A stretch of 64,000 nt of DNA. Origin: Fulvia fulva. Its lineage: Eukaryota > Ascomycota > Dothideomycetes > Mycosphaerellales > Mycosphaerellaceae. The DNA is taken from the NCBI RefSeq assembly GCF_020509005.1, contig NC_063015.1, forward strand, positions 62,001 through 126,000. The letters run 5' to 3'. This document shows positions 13,012-22,444 of the stretch, piece by piece (position 1 is the stretch's first letter; the number at the start of each line of letters is the position of its first letter). The notes beneath the pieces were generated by a model. The model made no database searches. It had not been told where the DNA came from and saw only the letters and a program-made list of their open reading frames with translations. Made by a program: the position numbers and the translations under genes.

Positions 13012-16000
13012 TTACGCAAGCTGGAGCTGCCTTACAAAGTTTTGGAACTGCTGGCCATTGAGGGGCTTTGTTAACCCATCAGCAGCCATGTCCTTTGTAT
13101 GGCAGTAGTCCACTGCAATCTTCTTCTGCCACCAGAGATGTCTGACATAGTTATATGCAACATCAATATGCTTTGACCTTTCATGCACATGGGCATCTTT
13201 GACAAGTGTCAAAGCGGCTTGGTTGTCACCCATGAGCTTGACTGGCCTTAGCTCGTCAACAGTGCCCTTGCTTGCCCTTACACTCGGCTGGAAAGAGCTC
13301 TTTCCTACCAGTTCTGGGCACCCCATTTCCCTGAGGACAGCAGCAAGAAATTGTGACTGCTTTGCGGCTGCGTTCATAGCCATGAACTCAGCTTCCATTG
13401 TTGATGTTGCAACAGACTTCTGCTTCCTACTCATCCAGGACACAGGTGATCCACAAAGGAACCACACGTATCCCAGAATTGAGACTCTATCCACTTTGTC
13501 CATAGCGTAGTCAGAGTCCGAGTATCCCTGGAGATTGCCCCCTCCCTTTCTATACATAAGACCTAGGTCTGGGTACGACCGCAGGTATCGGGAGAGCTTC
13601 TTCAAAGCCTTCATATGCTGCTGCGAGGGATCAGCAACAAATGAGCTAATTCTTCCAAGGGGGAATGCTAAGTCTGGCCTTGTCATTGTCATTGGCCACA
13701 TCCAGGTACCATTGTGGCTCTGGTAATCCTGTTTGTTGCACCTCTCATCCATAGGTGCCGTAGGCACTAAATGCTCGTAGCTCTCCATAGGTGAGTGGGT
13801 TGGCGTAGCCTTCTCTCTAGCCATGTTCATCTTGGCTAAGTTAGCGTGGACATAGTGTCCTTGATCAAGCTTCAAAGTGCCTTGGGACCTGTCTCTTGTA
13901 ATCCTCATTCCAAGGATCTTCGTAGGTTCACCAAGATCTTTAATCTTAAACACTTTTCCAAGCTCAGCCTTAAACCACTGAACATCTGACAGCTTCGGAG
14001 CTGCAATGGGTATGTCATCCACATGGGTAAGGACCATAAGGTCTCTATCCGTATGGATAAGTAGGCATGGATCTACCTGGGACTGGGTAAATCCAATCTT
14101 CTCTAGCTTCGCAACACAGAGCTTGTTCCAGTCTCTAGCTGCTTGCTTAAGCCCATAAAGGCTTCGTAGGACCTTGAACACCATGTTTGGAGGTGCTTCA
14201 ACTCCTGGGGGTGGGATCATATAGATGTCTTCAAGAAGGCTGCTTTGGGTAAAAGCATTATTCACATCCACTAGGTGCATCTCGAGATCTCTCTCACATA
14301 CTACTGCCATGAATACTCGGAGAGTATCATGTCTAACAGTAGGTGCAAAGGTCTCTTCGAAGTCAACCCCATATTTCTGTGAAAACCCTCTTGCAACTAG
14401 TCTTGCCTTGAACTTCTCAATGGCTCCACTAATCATTCTTTTCACATCAAAGACCCACCTAGAAGTAATTAGATTCGCACCCTTTGGCGGTACAACTGCT
14501 TCCCAGGTGTTGTTGCTTGCTAAGGCAATAAGTTCGTTCTCGATTGCCTCTCTCCACATATGTCCCCATTCGGGGTCTCCTACGGCTGCCTTATAGGACT
14601 TTGGGATTGGCACTTCCTGCTGATAGGCTATGGCCTGCCCAACAGCAGCAAATGCATGTTCTTCCACGTCGTTCAGAATCTCCTCTACCCAGCTCATTGT
14701 AGGGTCTAGATGGAACATCTGGGCGATAAGAGCCTTATGGTGTTTAGCCTCATGCTCTTCAGAGTTATCATCTCCGTCCCCCCTTGACCTCTTGTTGCCT
14801 GCAACCTGAGGTGGCGCTGGGTGTTCGGATGGGTCGAACTGAACGACATCTTCTTTTTCTTTCATTGGAGTACCCTGATCTCCAAACTTCTGGTATTCCC
14901 CAATGTCCTTTGGGGGAGGGGGAAGTTGCACAAACAGCGGTTGCTGTGGTGTTGATGACTTGGGTAGGTTCTGTATAGATCCACCGTTATCGGCCTTCGA
15001 CAGTGTTGAAACCGCCTCAATATTTTCTCCTGGCCTTCGTAACGGTGTCTCTGATAATCCCCTATCGGAAAATTTCGCCCCAAAGGGCTTCCTCCCAACA
15101 GGATTGCGCTGTGGCGCTCGACTCGGCTGGTTAGTGAAGGTGATACCAAGATCCATATCTCCCCCCTTCTCATTCTCAAACCAGTCGACGTGACTATGCG
15201 CTTTTATTGCTTTCATGTCGGGATCCCAGAACAGCCATTGTTTTGTGGTGTTTTCTGAGTAGCCCACAAACACGGCTTCTTTTCCTCGGTTCATCAACTT
15301 GTCTCTCCTCAAGCCTTGAGGTTGGGCTCTTGGGTCTACATAGACCACAGCTTTGCATCCCCAGACGCGGAAATGGTCGACTGACGGTACTTGGCCAGTA
15401 AAGGCTTCTTCTGGTGAAAGAGCAATACCATCAATGATCGGACCATTAGGCAGTCTGTTTCTGATCACAGTCTGTGCTTGCAAAGCTTCTGGCCAGAACT
15501 CAACTGGCATGCCAGAGTCTTCAAGCATAGCCCGGACTGTGTTCTCAGAGGCTTGAATTGACCTTTCCACAGGTCCATTTTGAAGAGAGTTGTAGGCATC
15601 AGTTGTGTCCATCTGAGTGCCAAACTCCTTCTCCCACTCTTTTAGCAAGGCGAGAATTTCCTTTGCACCATCACTGCGGATCGCAGACAGAAAGCACCTT
15701 GACTGCCGTTCTGCCTGGACCTTCCAATCCCGTAGGGCTGCAGGAGCGTCGCTCCTGGCCTTCAAAGGGATTACCCACTTCTTCCTAGAGAAGTTGTCTA
15801 CAATCTCAAGCCAATATTTGTATCCTAGCCTAGAGACTGCGCCCTGAAAAGGCCCACAGATGTCAATGGAGATGAGGGCCAGCCTCTCCCCTTTCCTCTC
15901 TGTGGCAGGTCCTTTGAACTTCCTCATGTTTGCAAGGGAGCAGACCTTGCAATTCTGGTGTTCAGAAGGAACAGGAATGGGATCTTTCTTGTCAGTGACT

Positions 16001-17538
16001 CTATGCAGGTTTCTTAGCAGTCCCTTGCCAAGGTGTGCACATCTTCTATGCCATAGCTCCCACTGATCTTCGGACTCAGTGTTAGCCATAGCGGTACCGT
16101 CACGTTCTTGAGAGAGTATGCCAGCATGCTGTGGCTCAAGAATTTCCGAGATCGAGTGGATAAACGGTACTCCTCCTCGAAGTTTGGTCTGGACAACGGG
16201 TTTACCAGACAAGGATTTTAGGGTGAAACTGGGTGGTTGGACAGCAAACTGTTGGCTGAACTGATTCCACGAAACAAGACTAACTCCAAGGCCAGGAACA
16301 AACAGGACATTTTCTAAGACAATTTGCTTTCCAGAAGGACCACCCATTACTGCACTTCCCATATGTGTAGCTTGTAGATAGCCACCCCCAACCTTGATCC
16401 ACTTCCTCTTTTGAAGAGGCTTCAGTGTCCTGAATAGTGAATCTTGGTCAGTCATATGTGATGATGCACAAGAGTCAAGCAACCACTCGGACGAGGGGTA
16501 CTTGCCTTTGGCTTCCACAGTGGAATGGGCAACCTCATCAACATCATCATCTTCTGATGGTATCTCAGGGTCTGATGCGTCTTCCTGGGTCGCATGGGCC
16601 CTTGCAGGCTTACTAGAGGAGGCCTTTGGCTTGCGGCTCTCCTTCATCTGCTTTGCAAGGTCCGTCATCACCTTGAGGACATCACGAAGGTTTGGTGATG
16701 ATGACCTCCTACGAGGTGGTGACGGTTGTCTCTTAGCAGGGTAGGTAACCCTAGCTAGTTTGTCCTTGTTCCTAACAGCCTGCTGAGCTGCAGAAAGGTG
16801 TGGGCACTTGCTCATAAAATGGTCACCACCGCAGAGATGGCACGTGAGCTTGCCCTGGAAACCCTTCTTAGCAAACATGGCTGTCCCTTGATGAATCATT
16901 GATTCTTGCTTCTCCCCAAGAATTGCAAGAATGTCTTGTGGTGAGAGATTCACCTGGGCATCAATTGCATCGCGAATTGAGCCAAATGAGTCTGGCAGAG
17001 CTGCTAAGAGTTGCTGGATCTTTCTGTCCTCAGTCTTGATGTCTTGGAACTGAGGCGAGATTGAAACAGCCCTCCTTGCAATTGAGCTAAGCTCCTGCCA
17101 GGCGTCATCTATAGACTGGTCTTCTGTCATCACGAAATTGGTGTATTGCTGAAGCAAACTTCTTCCAGTAGCGAGAAGTCTTCTCTTATATTTAGCTTCA
17201 GCCCATTCCCACAACTCCTTCGCATGCCGGATCTCGTATGTCATCTCTTGGTCATCTGTCGACAGACAGATGTACATCTCATACAGGGCCGTTGCATTGT
17301 GCCGTCTGTACGATGCCTTCCTTATCGCTTGATCCAAAGGAAGGGATGACTCCGATGATGCAGAGGGTGTCGCTATAGATGGGGTTGCAGCGGGAATGTC
17401 CGTGATGATGTCTTCGAGGACCCAGTCAACCTGCTTTGATACCAGGTGTATTCTCATCAGCTTGAACCATGTTTCGTGGTTCTCTCTTGTCAGAAGAGGT
17501 GCTGCTCTCTTTCTTATGAACCCAGTCTCGTTCTCCAT
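13012..17538 (-). CDS. copia-1B Gag-Pol polyprotein
   Basis: This is a single open frame of 1508 residues from the ATG at 17538, which has A at -3 and G at +4. The frame stays open 58 codons upstream, but only from a GTG. Domains in order: Gag with a CX2CX3HX4C zinc knuckle (residues 233-245); aspartic protease WLLDSC (Asp355); integrase zinc site (His497, His502, Cys530, Cys533) and catalytic Asp559, Asp623, Glu658; reverse transcriptase with Asp1091 and HVDD at 1172-1175; RNase H with Asp1341, Glu1382 and Asp1438. It would make cDNA in cytoplasmic particles and integrate it. There is no frameshift or stop between gag and pol, so the Gag:Pol ratio must be set another way. Relative to copia-1C it has Pro for Leu and Gly for Arg at two gag sites. 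Size and order are normal for copia; activity is unproven. Confidence 0.96.
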   Translation of the reverse strand: MENETGFIRKRAAPLLTRENHETWFKLMRIHLVSKQVDWVLEDIITDIPAATPSIATPSASSESSLPLDQAIRKASYRRHNATALYEMYICLSTDDQEMTYEIRHAKELWEWAEAKYKRRLLATGRSLLQQYTNFVMTEDQSIDDAWQELSSIARRAVSISPQFQDIKTEDRKIQQLLAALPDSFGSIRDAIDAQVNLSPQDILAILGEKQESMIHQGTAMFAKKGFQGKLTCHLCGGDHFMSKCPHLSAAQQAVRNKDKLARVTYPAKRQPSPPRRRSSSPNLRDVLKVMTDLAKQMKESRKPKASSSKPARAHATQEDASDPEIPSEDDDVDEVAHSTVEAKGKYPSSEWLLDSCASSHMTDQDSLFRTLKPLQKRKWIKVGGGYLQATHMGSAVMGGPSGKQIVLENVLFVPGLGVSLVSWNQFSQQFAVQPPSFTLKSLSGKPVVQTKLRGGVPFIHSISEILEPQHAGILSQERDGTAMANTESEDQWELWHRRCAHLGKGLLRNLHRVTDKKDPIPVPSEHQNCKVCSLANMRKFKGPATERKGERLALISIDICGPFQGAVSRLGYKYWLEIVDNFSRKKWVIPLKARSDAPAALRDWKVQAERQSRCFLSAIRSDGAKEILALLKEWEKEFGTQMDTTDAYNSLQNGPVERSIQASENTVRAMLEDSGMPVEFWPEALQAQTVIRNRLPNGPIIDGIALSPEEAFTGQVPSVDHFRVWGCKAVVYVDPRAQPQGLRRDKLMNRGKEAVFVGYSENTTKQWLFWDPDMKAIKAHSHVDWFENEKGGDMDLGITFTNQPSRAPQRNPVGRKPFGAKFSDRGLSETPLRRPGENIEAVSTLSKADNGGSIQNLPKSSTPQQPLFVQLPPPPKDIGEYQKFGDQGTPMKEKEDVVQFDPSEHPAPPQVAGNKRSRGDGDDNSEEHEAKHHKALIAQMFHLDPTMSWVEEILNDVEEHAFAAVGQAIAYQQEVPIPKSYKAAVGDPEWGHMWREAIENELIALASNNTWEAVVPPKGANLITSRWVFDVKRMISGAIEKFKARLVARGFSQKYGVDFEETFAPTVRHDTLRVFMAVVCERDLEMHLVDVNNAFTQSSLLEDIYMIPPPGVEAPPNMVFKVLRSLYGLKQAARDWNKLCVAKLEKIGFTQSQVDPCLLIHTDRDLMVLTHVDDIPIAAPKLSDVQWFKAELGKVFKIKDLGEPTKILGMRITRDRSQGTLKLDQGHYVHANLAKMNMAREKATPTHSPMESYEHLVPTAPMDERCNKQDYQSHNGTWMWPMTMTRPDLAFPLGRISSFVADPSQQHMKALKKLSRYLRSYPDLGLMYRKGGGNLQGYSDSDYAMDKVDRVSILGYVWFLCGSPVSWMSRKQKSVATSTMEAEFMAMNAAAKQSQFLAAVLREMGCPELVGKSSFQPSVRASKGTVDELRPVKLMGDNQAALTLVKDAHVHERSKHIDVAYNYVRHLWWQKKIAVDYCHTKDMAADGLTKPLNGQQFQNFVRQLQLA

Positions 17539-18033
17539 TTTTTGTAAGTTGAGGGACAGGTTGGCTGCCCTCAGGTAAAAGGATGTATTCGGTCGTACGC
17601 GATCGGATCGAAATGGGATAAACCGAACGCGAGGTTGATAGCGGAGAGGATGGCTATCCGCCGGGAAGAGGAGGAAAGTCGGTCGGTAAGGATCGTGTTG
17701 GTGCTGAGACACTGTAGCGTAACTCTCTCAGCAGAGGGGGTTTCTGAGACACTGCGGCTCTCTCAGAATGAACAGTTAGTCGATGCGAACGCGATGTCCG
17801 GAGAGCGACTCTTCTCAGTAAGCTCGCCCACTTGTCTGAGGTATTGGCACAGGCTCCCTGACTCGGAGTCTGACAGTGCCTCACTAGGCTCTTTCACGTC
17901 TTATATGCACCTACAGCGCGGCTGTAGCTTCCTGTGCAATGCGGGTGCGGCCTCCAGTCTGCCTTCCTTTTGTTCTGAAGAGGAATAACTCCAATACGAC
18001 TTTGTCGAGGGTGAAACACCGAGTTGCTAACCC

Positions 18034-18045
18034 GGGCTCATAACC
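18034..18045 (-). other. copia-1B primer-binding site (initiator tRNA-Met anticodon stem-loop)
   Basis: The coding strand reads GGTTATGAGCCC immediately after the 5' LTR. Its complement, GGGCTCATAACC, is the anticodon stem-loop sequence of eukaryotic initiator tRNA-Met with CAU in the loop. Drosophila copia primes from a tRNA-iMet half-molecule cut in this loop, so the same mode is likely here. Confidence 0.8.
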
Positions 18046-18280
18046 TGTTAAACAGGTACGAGTTGCGCAGCAGTGGAAGACGGCGGATCACACCAAAGAC
18101 GAAGAAGGACCCAATGGGATAGCGTGTATCTACATACAGTATCGCCGGTGTTGGTGTAGGTAGATGCTAGGTGTCCGGATGTTTGCCAGCCTATAGGGGC
18201 TGGCAAACCCTAGTCACGTGATCTATCACATGACACACCCACACCTACATGCTTGTCCTGCGGCCTGTATGTTCTCAACA
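18046..18280 (-). repeat. copia-1B 5' LTR
   Basis: This LTR is identical to the one at 12742-12976. It should carry the promoter for the genomic RNA, read right to left. Between it and the ATG lies a leader of about 500 bases. Confidence 0.95.
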
Positions 18281-19157
18281 TTCTAGTAGCGAGAAGTCTT
18301 CTCTTATATTTAGCTTTAGCCCATTCCTATAACTCCTTCGTATACCGGATCTCGTATATCATCTCTTAGTTATCTATCGACAGATAGATATATATCTTAT
18401 ATAGGGCCGTTATATTGTGCCGTCTGTACGATGCCTTCCTTATCGCTTGATCTAAAGGAAGGGATGACTCCGATGATGTAGAGGGTGTCGCTATAGATAG
18501 GGTTGTAGCGGAAATGTCCGTAATAATGTCTTCGAGGACCTAGTCAACCTGCTTTGATACTAGGTGTATTCTTATTAGCTTGAACTATGTTCCGTAGTTC
18601 TCTCTTATTAGAACAGGTACTACTCTCTTTCTTATAAACCTAGTCTCGTTCTCTATTTTCTTTTATAAGTTAAGGGACAGGTTGGCTGCCCTTAGGTAAA
18701 AGGATGTATTCGGTCGTACGCGATCGGATCGAAATAGGATAAAACGAACGCGAGGTTAATAGCGGAGAGGATAGCTATCCGCCGGGAAGGGGAGGAAAGT
18801 CGAAGGATCGTATTAGTTTTAAGACACTATAGCGTAACTCTCTTAGTAGAGGGGGTTTCTAAGACACTACGACTCTCTTAGAATAAACAGTTAGTCGATA
18901 CGAACGCGATGTCCGGAGAGCGACTCTTCTTAGTAAGCTCGCCTACTTGTCTAAGGTATTAGTATAGGCTCCCTAACTCGGAGTCTAATAGTGCCTTACT
19001 AGGCTCTTTTACGTCTTATATACACCTATAGCACGGCTATAGCTTCCTATACAATGCGGGTGCGGCCTCTAGTCTGCCTTCCTTTTGTTCTAAAGAGGAA
19101 TAACTCTAATACGCCTTTGTCGAGAGTACACCGAGTTACTAACCCGGGCTTATAACC

Positions 19158-19391
19158 TGTTAAATAGGTACGAGTTACGTAGTAGTAGAAGACGGCGGAT
19201 CACACGAAAGACGAAGAAGGACCTAATAGGATAGCGTATATCTATATATAGTATCGCCGGTATTAGTATAGGTAGATACTAGGTGTCCGGATATTTACTA
19301 GCCTATAGGCTAGTAGACCCTAGTCACGTAATCTAGTTATATAACACACCTACACCTATATGCTTGTCCTACGGCCTATATATTCTTAATA
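19158..19391 (-). repeat. copia-1A 5' LTR (degraded)
   Basis: This is the partner of 8317-8550. Its terminal CA on the plus strand has become TA (ends TTCTTAATA), as expected from RIP. The duplication GTAAA follows at 19392-19396. Confidence 0.92.
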
Positions 19392-20378
19392 GTAAACAAT
19401 ATAGTATCCGTAACAATAGGCGTCTCGCCGTTCTATACTAATACTAGGCGTAATCTAAGGTTCTCTAAGTTTGACTTAGACTTACCTATACTACTAATGC
19501 TATATAAATAGCGACTAGACGCCGAGTCCGCGGACAAGTTTACGGCTAAGATATAAGAGATATACTAATACTTACAATAGTAGATAGCCTTAGTATAAGT
19601 AGTCTAAGCTAAGTACGTAAGCTAGACGCGTATACCTATACTACGGTACGCCGAAGGCGACAAAGTATAGGTAAGTACTAAGAACTAGACGATAGAGAGA
19701 CCTTCTCGTAAGATAGACGTAAAGTAGTCTAGACCGTACGTAAGTACGGAGGTACTACCGGGCAATACTTATAAAGTAGAGCTCCTACCTACTTAAAATA
19801 CCGCTAATTGCTTCTACTTATACCTTCTTATACTAGTTTATCCGCCGGTTATAGGATAGATATAACCCGTACTACTACCGATCCGACGTGTCGACGACAA
19901 ATAATATAAAGCCAATCCCGCCGAACCCGATTAATAGGAAGTTAAGCAAATTCTAGACTATAAGAAGAGATAGCCGCGAGGACTAACACCGGTAGGAGGT
20001 AAGTAGCTATATTAGGAAAACTTAGTGAAATATATTAAATATAATAAGCTATCCTATAAAGCTACGGACTAGGTTATCGAGACTACCGCCGCCTCCGTAG
20101 CCGACTTTTACTATAACTATCCGAGAGCGACTAAGCTACCTAGTTTTTAACTACCTATAGACTAGATACTAAATAAGAATACTATAGGTATACGTATAGC
20201 GCGCTAACTAGTAAAAGTAGCGATGACTCTAATACCGGTAGAACTAGGCCTCCGGGCTTATAAGGAAGAGAGCGATATATATAGTCTAATAGATAATAAG
20301 GTGTTTATAATGGTAATAGGAGATATTATAGATACGATAGATATAAGAGGAGAGGAGAGTGCTCCGGAGCGTACTCTA

Positions 20379-20392
20379 AGAGGGGGGAGTAG
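20379..20392 (+). other. G1 polypurine tract
   Basis: AGAGGGGGGAGTAG lies directly before the LTR start TATTACCG. The same G-run plus TAG layout precedes the LTRs of G3 and G5. Confidence 0.7.
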
Positions 20393-20577
20393 TATTACCG
20401 TACCGGCGTATATTTACTTAAACCCGCGGGTACGTAACTAGACCTCGCGCCCGCTAACTAATCCGACTAGCGGCTTAGCGCCCGTATATAACTCTCGCGC
20501 CCTCCGTGCCTCCCTTAGATAGAATATCTATTCGACTTGTACCTTACCCGACTACGTACTTATACCTACTTATAACA
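20393..20577 (+). repeat. G1 3' LTR
   Basis: This 185-bp repeat starts TATTACCG (degraded TG) and ends TATAACA. The homologous copy at about 60045-60230 ends TATAATA. A GTATATAA TATA-like site lies within it. Confidence 0.65.
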
Positions 20578-22157
20578 AGGTTAATAACATAATAAGAGTA
20601 GGTTAATAAGACGATACGCGGCTAAGAGAGTTTATTCGAGTAGAGTAGAGACAGATAGACACACCCTAAAGCTAATTATAATCCTTACCTTAGTAACGGT
20701 ACTAGGTATACCGATTTATAGCGTCGACGCTAACGCCGATAGTAGAACGACTAGCTATAGAGTAATGCTAGTACCTATTACTCGTATTACCCTCGGCGAT
20801 ACGGCTAATATAGTAACGGTATAGTATTAGGCGAGCTTTACGAAGCTTAGGGCGCTCTATAATATTACCGACGTACGTAGCTTTACGAAACTCGCTAGTA
20901 GCGTTCTTATTAAGATAAGCATTTAGCTCGTAAGCTACCTACTTCGTAGTAGACTACGACTACTACTTACTAGCGACTATAGGTCGCCTACGAGTGACTT
21001 TCGTCGTACCCGTAGGACGACCTCTCTTCTTCTATTACGAGGCTATAGTAGACGAGTATAGTAGTAGTTTATTAACGAAGTCGATAGCTAAAGAGAGAAG
21101 GTAGTTCTATAAGAGAGAGGGCTTCTTAAGGGAGGCGGAGGTCGCGCTCGGGCCGAGCTTAGTCATCAATGTTACGTAATTACGAATTACGTAACCCGAT
21201 CCGAATCCTCTACTTACGGAGCTACCGTAACACTACCCCCCCTTAAGACACGTTCGTCTCGAAGCGTATATCCTTAAACCTTCCTTAATACGTACGTGAA
21301 GGCTTTATTATCCTCTATATCTATCGTATCCTCGAGTAGCTTAACTATATAAGCCTACGTTATTAAATCTAGTCCTCCGTAGTTAGCGCCGTTAGCCTAT
21401 CCCTTACTATAGCTTATATAGCCGGTACGAGTGTATAAAGGTATAGCCGAGCTAGTATTCTCGCTTAGATAATTACTAGAAGTAGGCACTAGTATAACCC
21501 CCCTATTATAGCCTATAGGAATATTATAAGGCGTATAGTTAGTCGGAGGTAGAGCTATATCGCCGGTACTATAAAGTAGCCGTACTAATAAAGTTACCTA
21601 AGACGCTAGATCTATAGCGTATATATCTACTTCGGCTAAGTGTCTATTAAGGTCGCGTAGCGTCTCGTTTAATACCTAGTTCTATAGCGTATAGAAGTTA
21701 ACTAGTATAGACTTGTCTTAGTTATTATACTTAAAATCTACGACTACCTTCGGTATATCCTTATATATTACGCTCGTAGGCTCCTATATCGGCTTACGAT
21801 ATCCTTGCTATTTTACTAGTATAGTAATACCTCTACCCTTAGGCTTTGAATCTAGAACACGCTCTACTATCTAGGCCTAGAAAGTGTTTCTAGTATTATC
21901 GGTAACCTCGATCGGCGGGGGTAGCGCATTATCTTCCGGGTCTACTAGGCATAGTAGGTTCGAGTAGAACGAGTTATATACGCGGATAGTATCTAGTAAC
22001 GTAATACGGTAAGCGTTCTTACCTAATATAGCTATAACGGTTACTAGGCCGAACTACTTAACGTCTAGCTTCTTCGCGGGTCTAGAGGACTTCTAGTTCT
22101 TAGTATTAATATAGACGCGGTCGCCTACCTAGTATCGCGGAGGGACTATACGGTATA
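20578..22157 (-). mobile_element. Gypsy G3, degraded 3' end (chromodomain region and 3' LTR)
   Basis: On the minus strand 22150-21250 reads as the gypsy integrase C-terminus and chromodomain: VGDRVYIN near 22120, then VYNSFYSNLL and a KPKGRGI...GYRKPI...EPT segment of chromodomain type, with scattered stops. A polypurine tract (G7 plus TAG on the minus strand) ends at 21233, and the LTR begins TGTTACGG at 21232 reading leftwards. I cannot place the left LTR boundary, so 20578-21232 holds LTR and possibly flanking sequence. The 5' side is cut at 22157 by copia-2. A gag-like piece of opposite-facing gypsy at 29742-30070 may be its far end. Confidence 0.75.
21171..21195. promoter_or_regulatory. 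Palindrome with two TTACGTAA sites in the G3 LTR
   Basis: Two perfect 10-base arms, GTTACGTAAT and its complement, are separated by TACGA. Each contains TTACGTA(A), the core bound by fungal Yap1/Pap1-type bZIP factors. Similar GTTACGTAAC sites lie in the G5 LTR (41707-41716) and the solo LTR (60574-60583). A regulatory role is inference. Confidence 0.4.
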
Positions 22158-22392
22158 TATTAAATAGGTACGGGTAGATAGTAGCGGAGTAGAGTAAGAG
22201 ATCAATCTTTAACAAACTAATAGTACGACTATATAGTAATATATTAGGAACTAATGTGTTAATTATATTAGATGTCTATCTAAGCTAAAGGGGAGAGAAG
22301 GTATCTCCCTATAAGCTAAGTTATCGTAGATGCCTTAGGCTACTAGATCACTTCCTAATTGTTGACTCCCTTTAAGATGCTATATCTTAACA
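22158..22392 (-). repeat. copia-2 3' LTR
   Basis: It starts TATTAAATAGG and ends TATCTTAACA on the plus strand and is matched by 29507-29741 over its whole length with scattered transitions. Confidence 0.9.
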
Positions 22393-22428
22393 CTCCTACT
22401 TATCTCGTATAGGAGGTTACAGTCTGCT

Positions 22429-22444
22429 CACTTCCTATTAATAG
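22429..22444. repeat. 16-bp target-site duplication of LINE-D, left copy
   Basis: CACTTCCTATTAATAG at 22429-22444 recurs at 23865-23880. A few end bases may be shared with the element. Confidence 0.85.

Larger units (their letters stand above)
12742..18280 (-). mobile_element. copia-1B, intact Ty1/copia retrotransposon nested in copia-1A
   Basis: This 5539-bp element has identical 235-bp LTRs (12742-12976, 18046-18280), TG...CA termini and 5-bp duplications TTCTA at 12737-12741 and 18281-18285. Its insertion point lies inside the gag region of the older, degraded copia-1A in the same orientation. It contains one long open frame, a primer-binding site next to the right LTR and a purine-rich tract next to the left LTR. 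Identical LTRs and an uninterrupted frame indicate a recent insertion that escaped RIP. Confidence 0.97.
8317..19391 (-). mobile_element. copia-1A, RIP-degraded Ty1/copia element (host of copia-1B)
   Basis: This element has LTRs at 8317-8550 and 19158-19391 and an internal region collinear with the open copia-1B ORF, reading right to left. It is flanked by GTAAA (8312-8316 and 19392-19396). The interior is split at 12741 by copia-1B and continues at 18281. RIP-type changes fill the gag, protease, integrase, RT and RNase H region with stops. The primer-binding site next to the right LTR (19146-19157) has one RIP-type change from the undegraded copies. It is inactive. Confidence 0.95.
19397..20577 (+). 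mobile_element. Gypsy G1, third segment: integrase C-terminus to 3' LTR
   Basis: Integrase coding resumes exactly after the copia-1A duplication (VNN...GVSPFYTN-like block), then fades into a degraded tail. A polypurine tract (20379-20392) precedes a short LTR (20393-20577). The stretch 19892-20577 is repeated at 59548-60230, giving a second copy of this family's 3' end. The 72-codon open stretch at 20223-20441 falls inside this repeat and spans the tract and LTR start, so it is not a gene. Confidence 0.82.

Noticed and set aside
13199..15193. Several plus-strand open frames opposite copia-1B
   Set aside because: They mirror the open Gag-Pol frame and recur identically opposite copia-1C. No independent start context or domain is visible.
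18030..18045. Possible tRNA-Met fragment gene
   Set aside because: Only the anticodon stem-loop complement is present, exactly at the LTR edge, so it is a primer-binding site.
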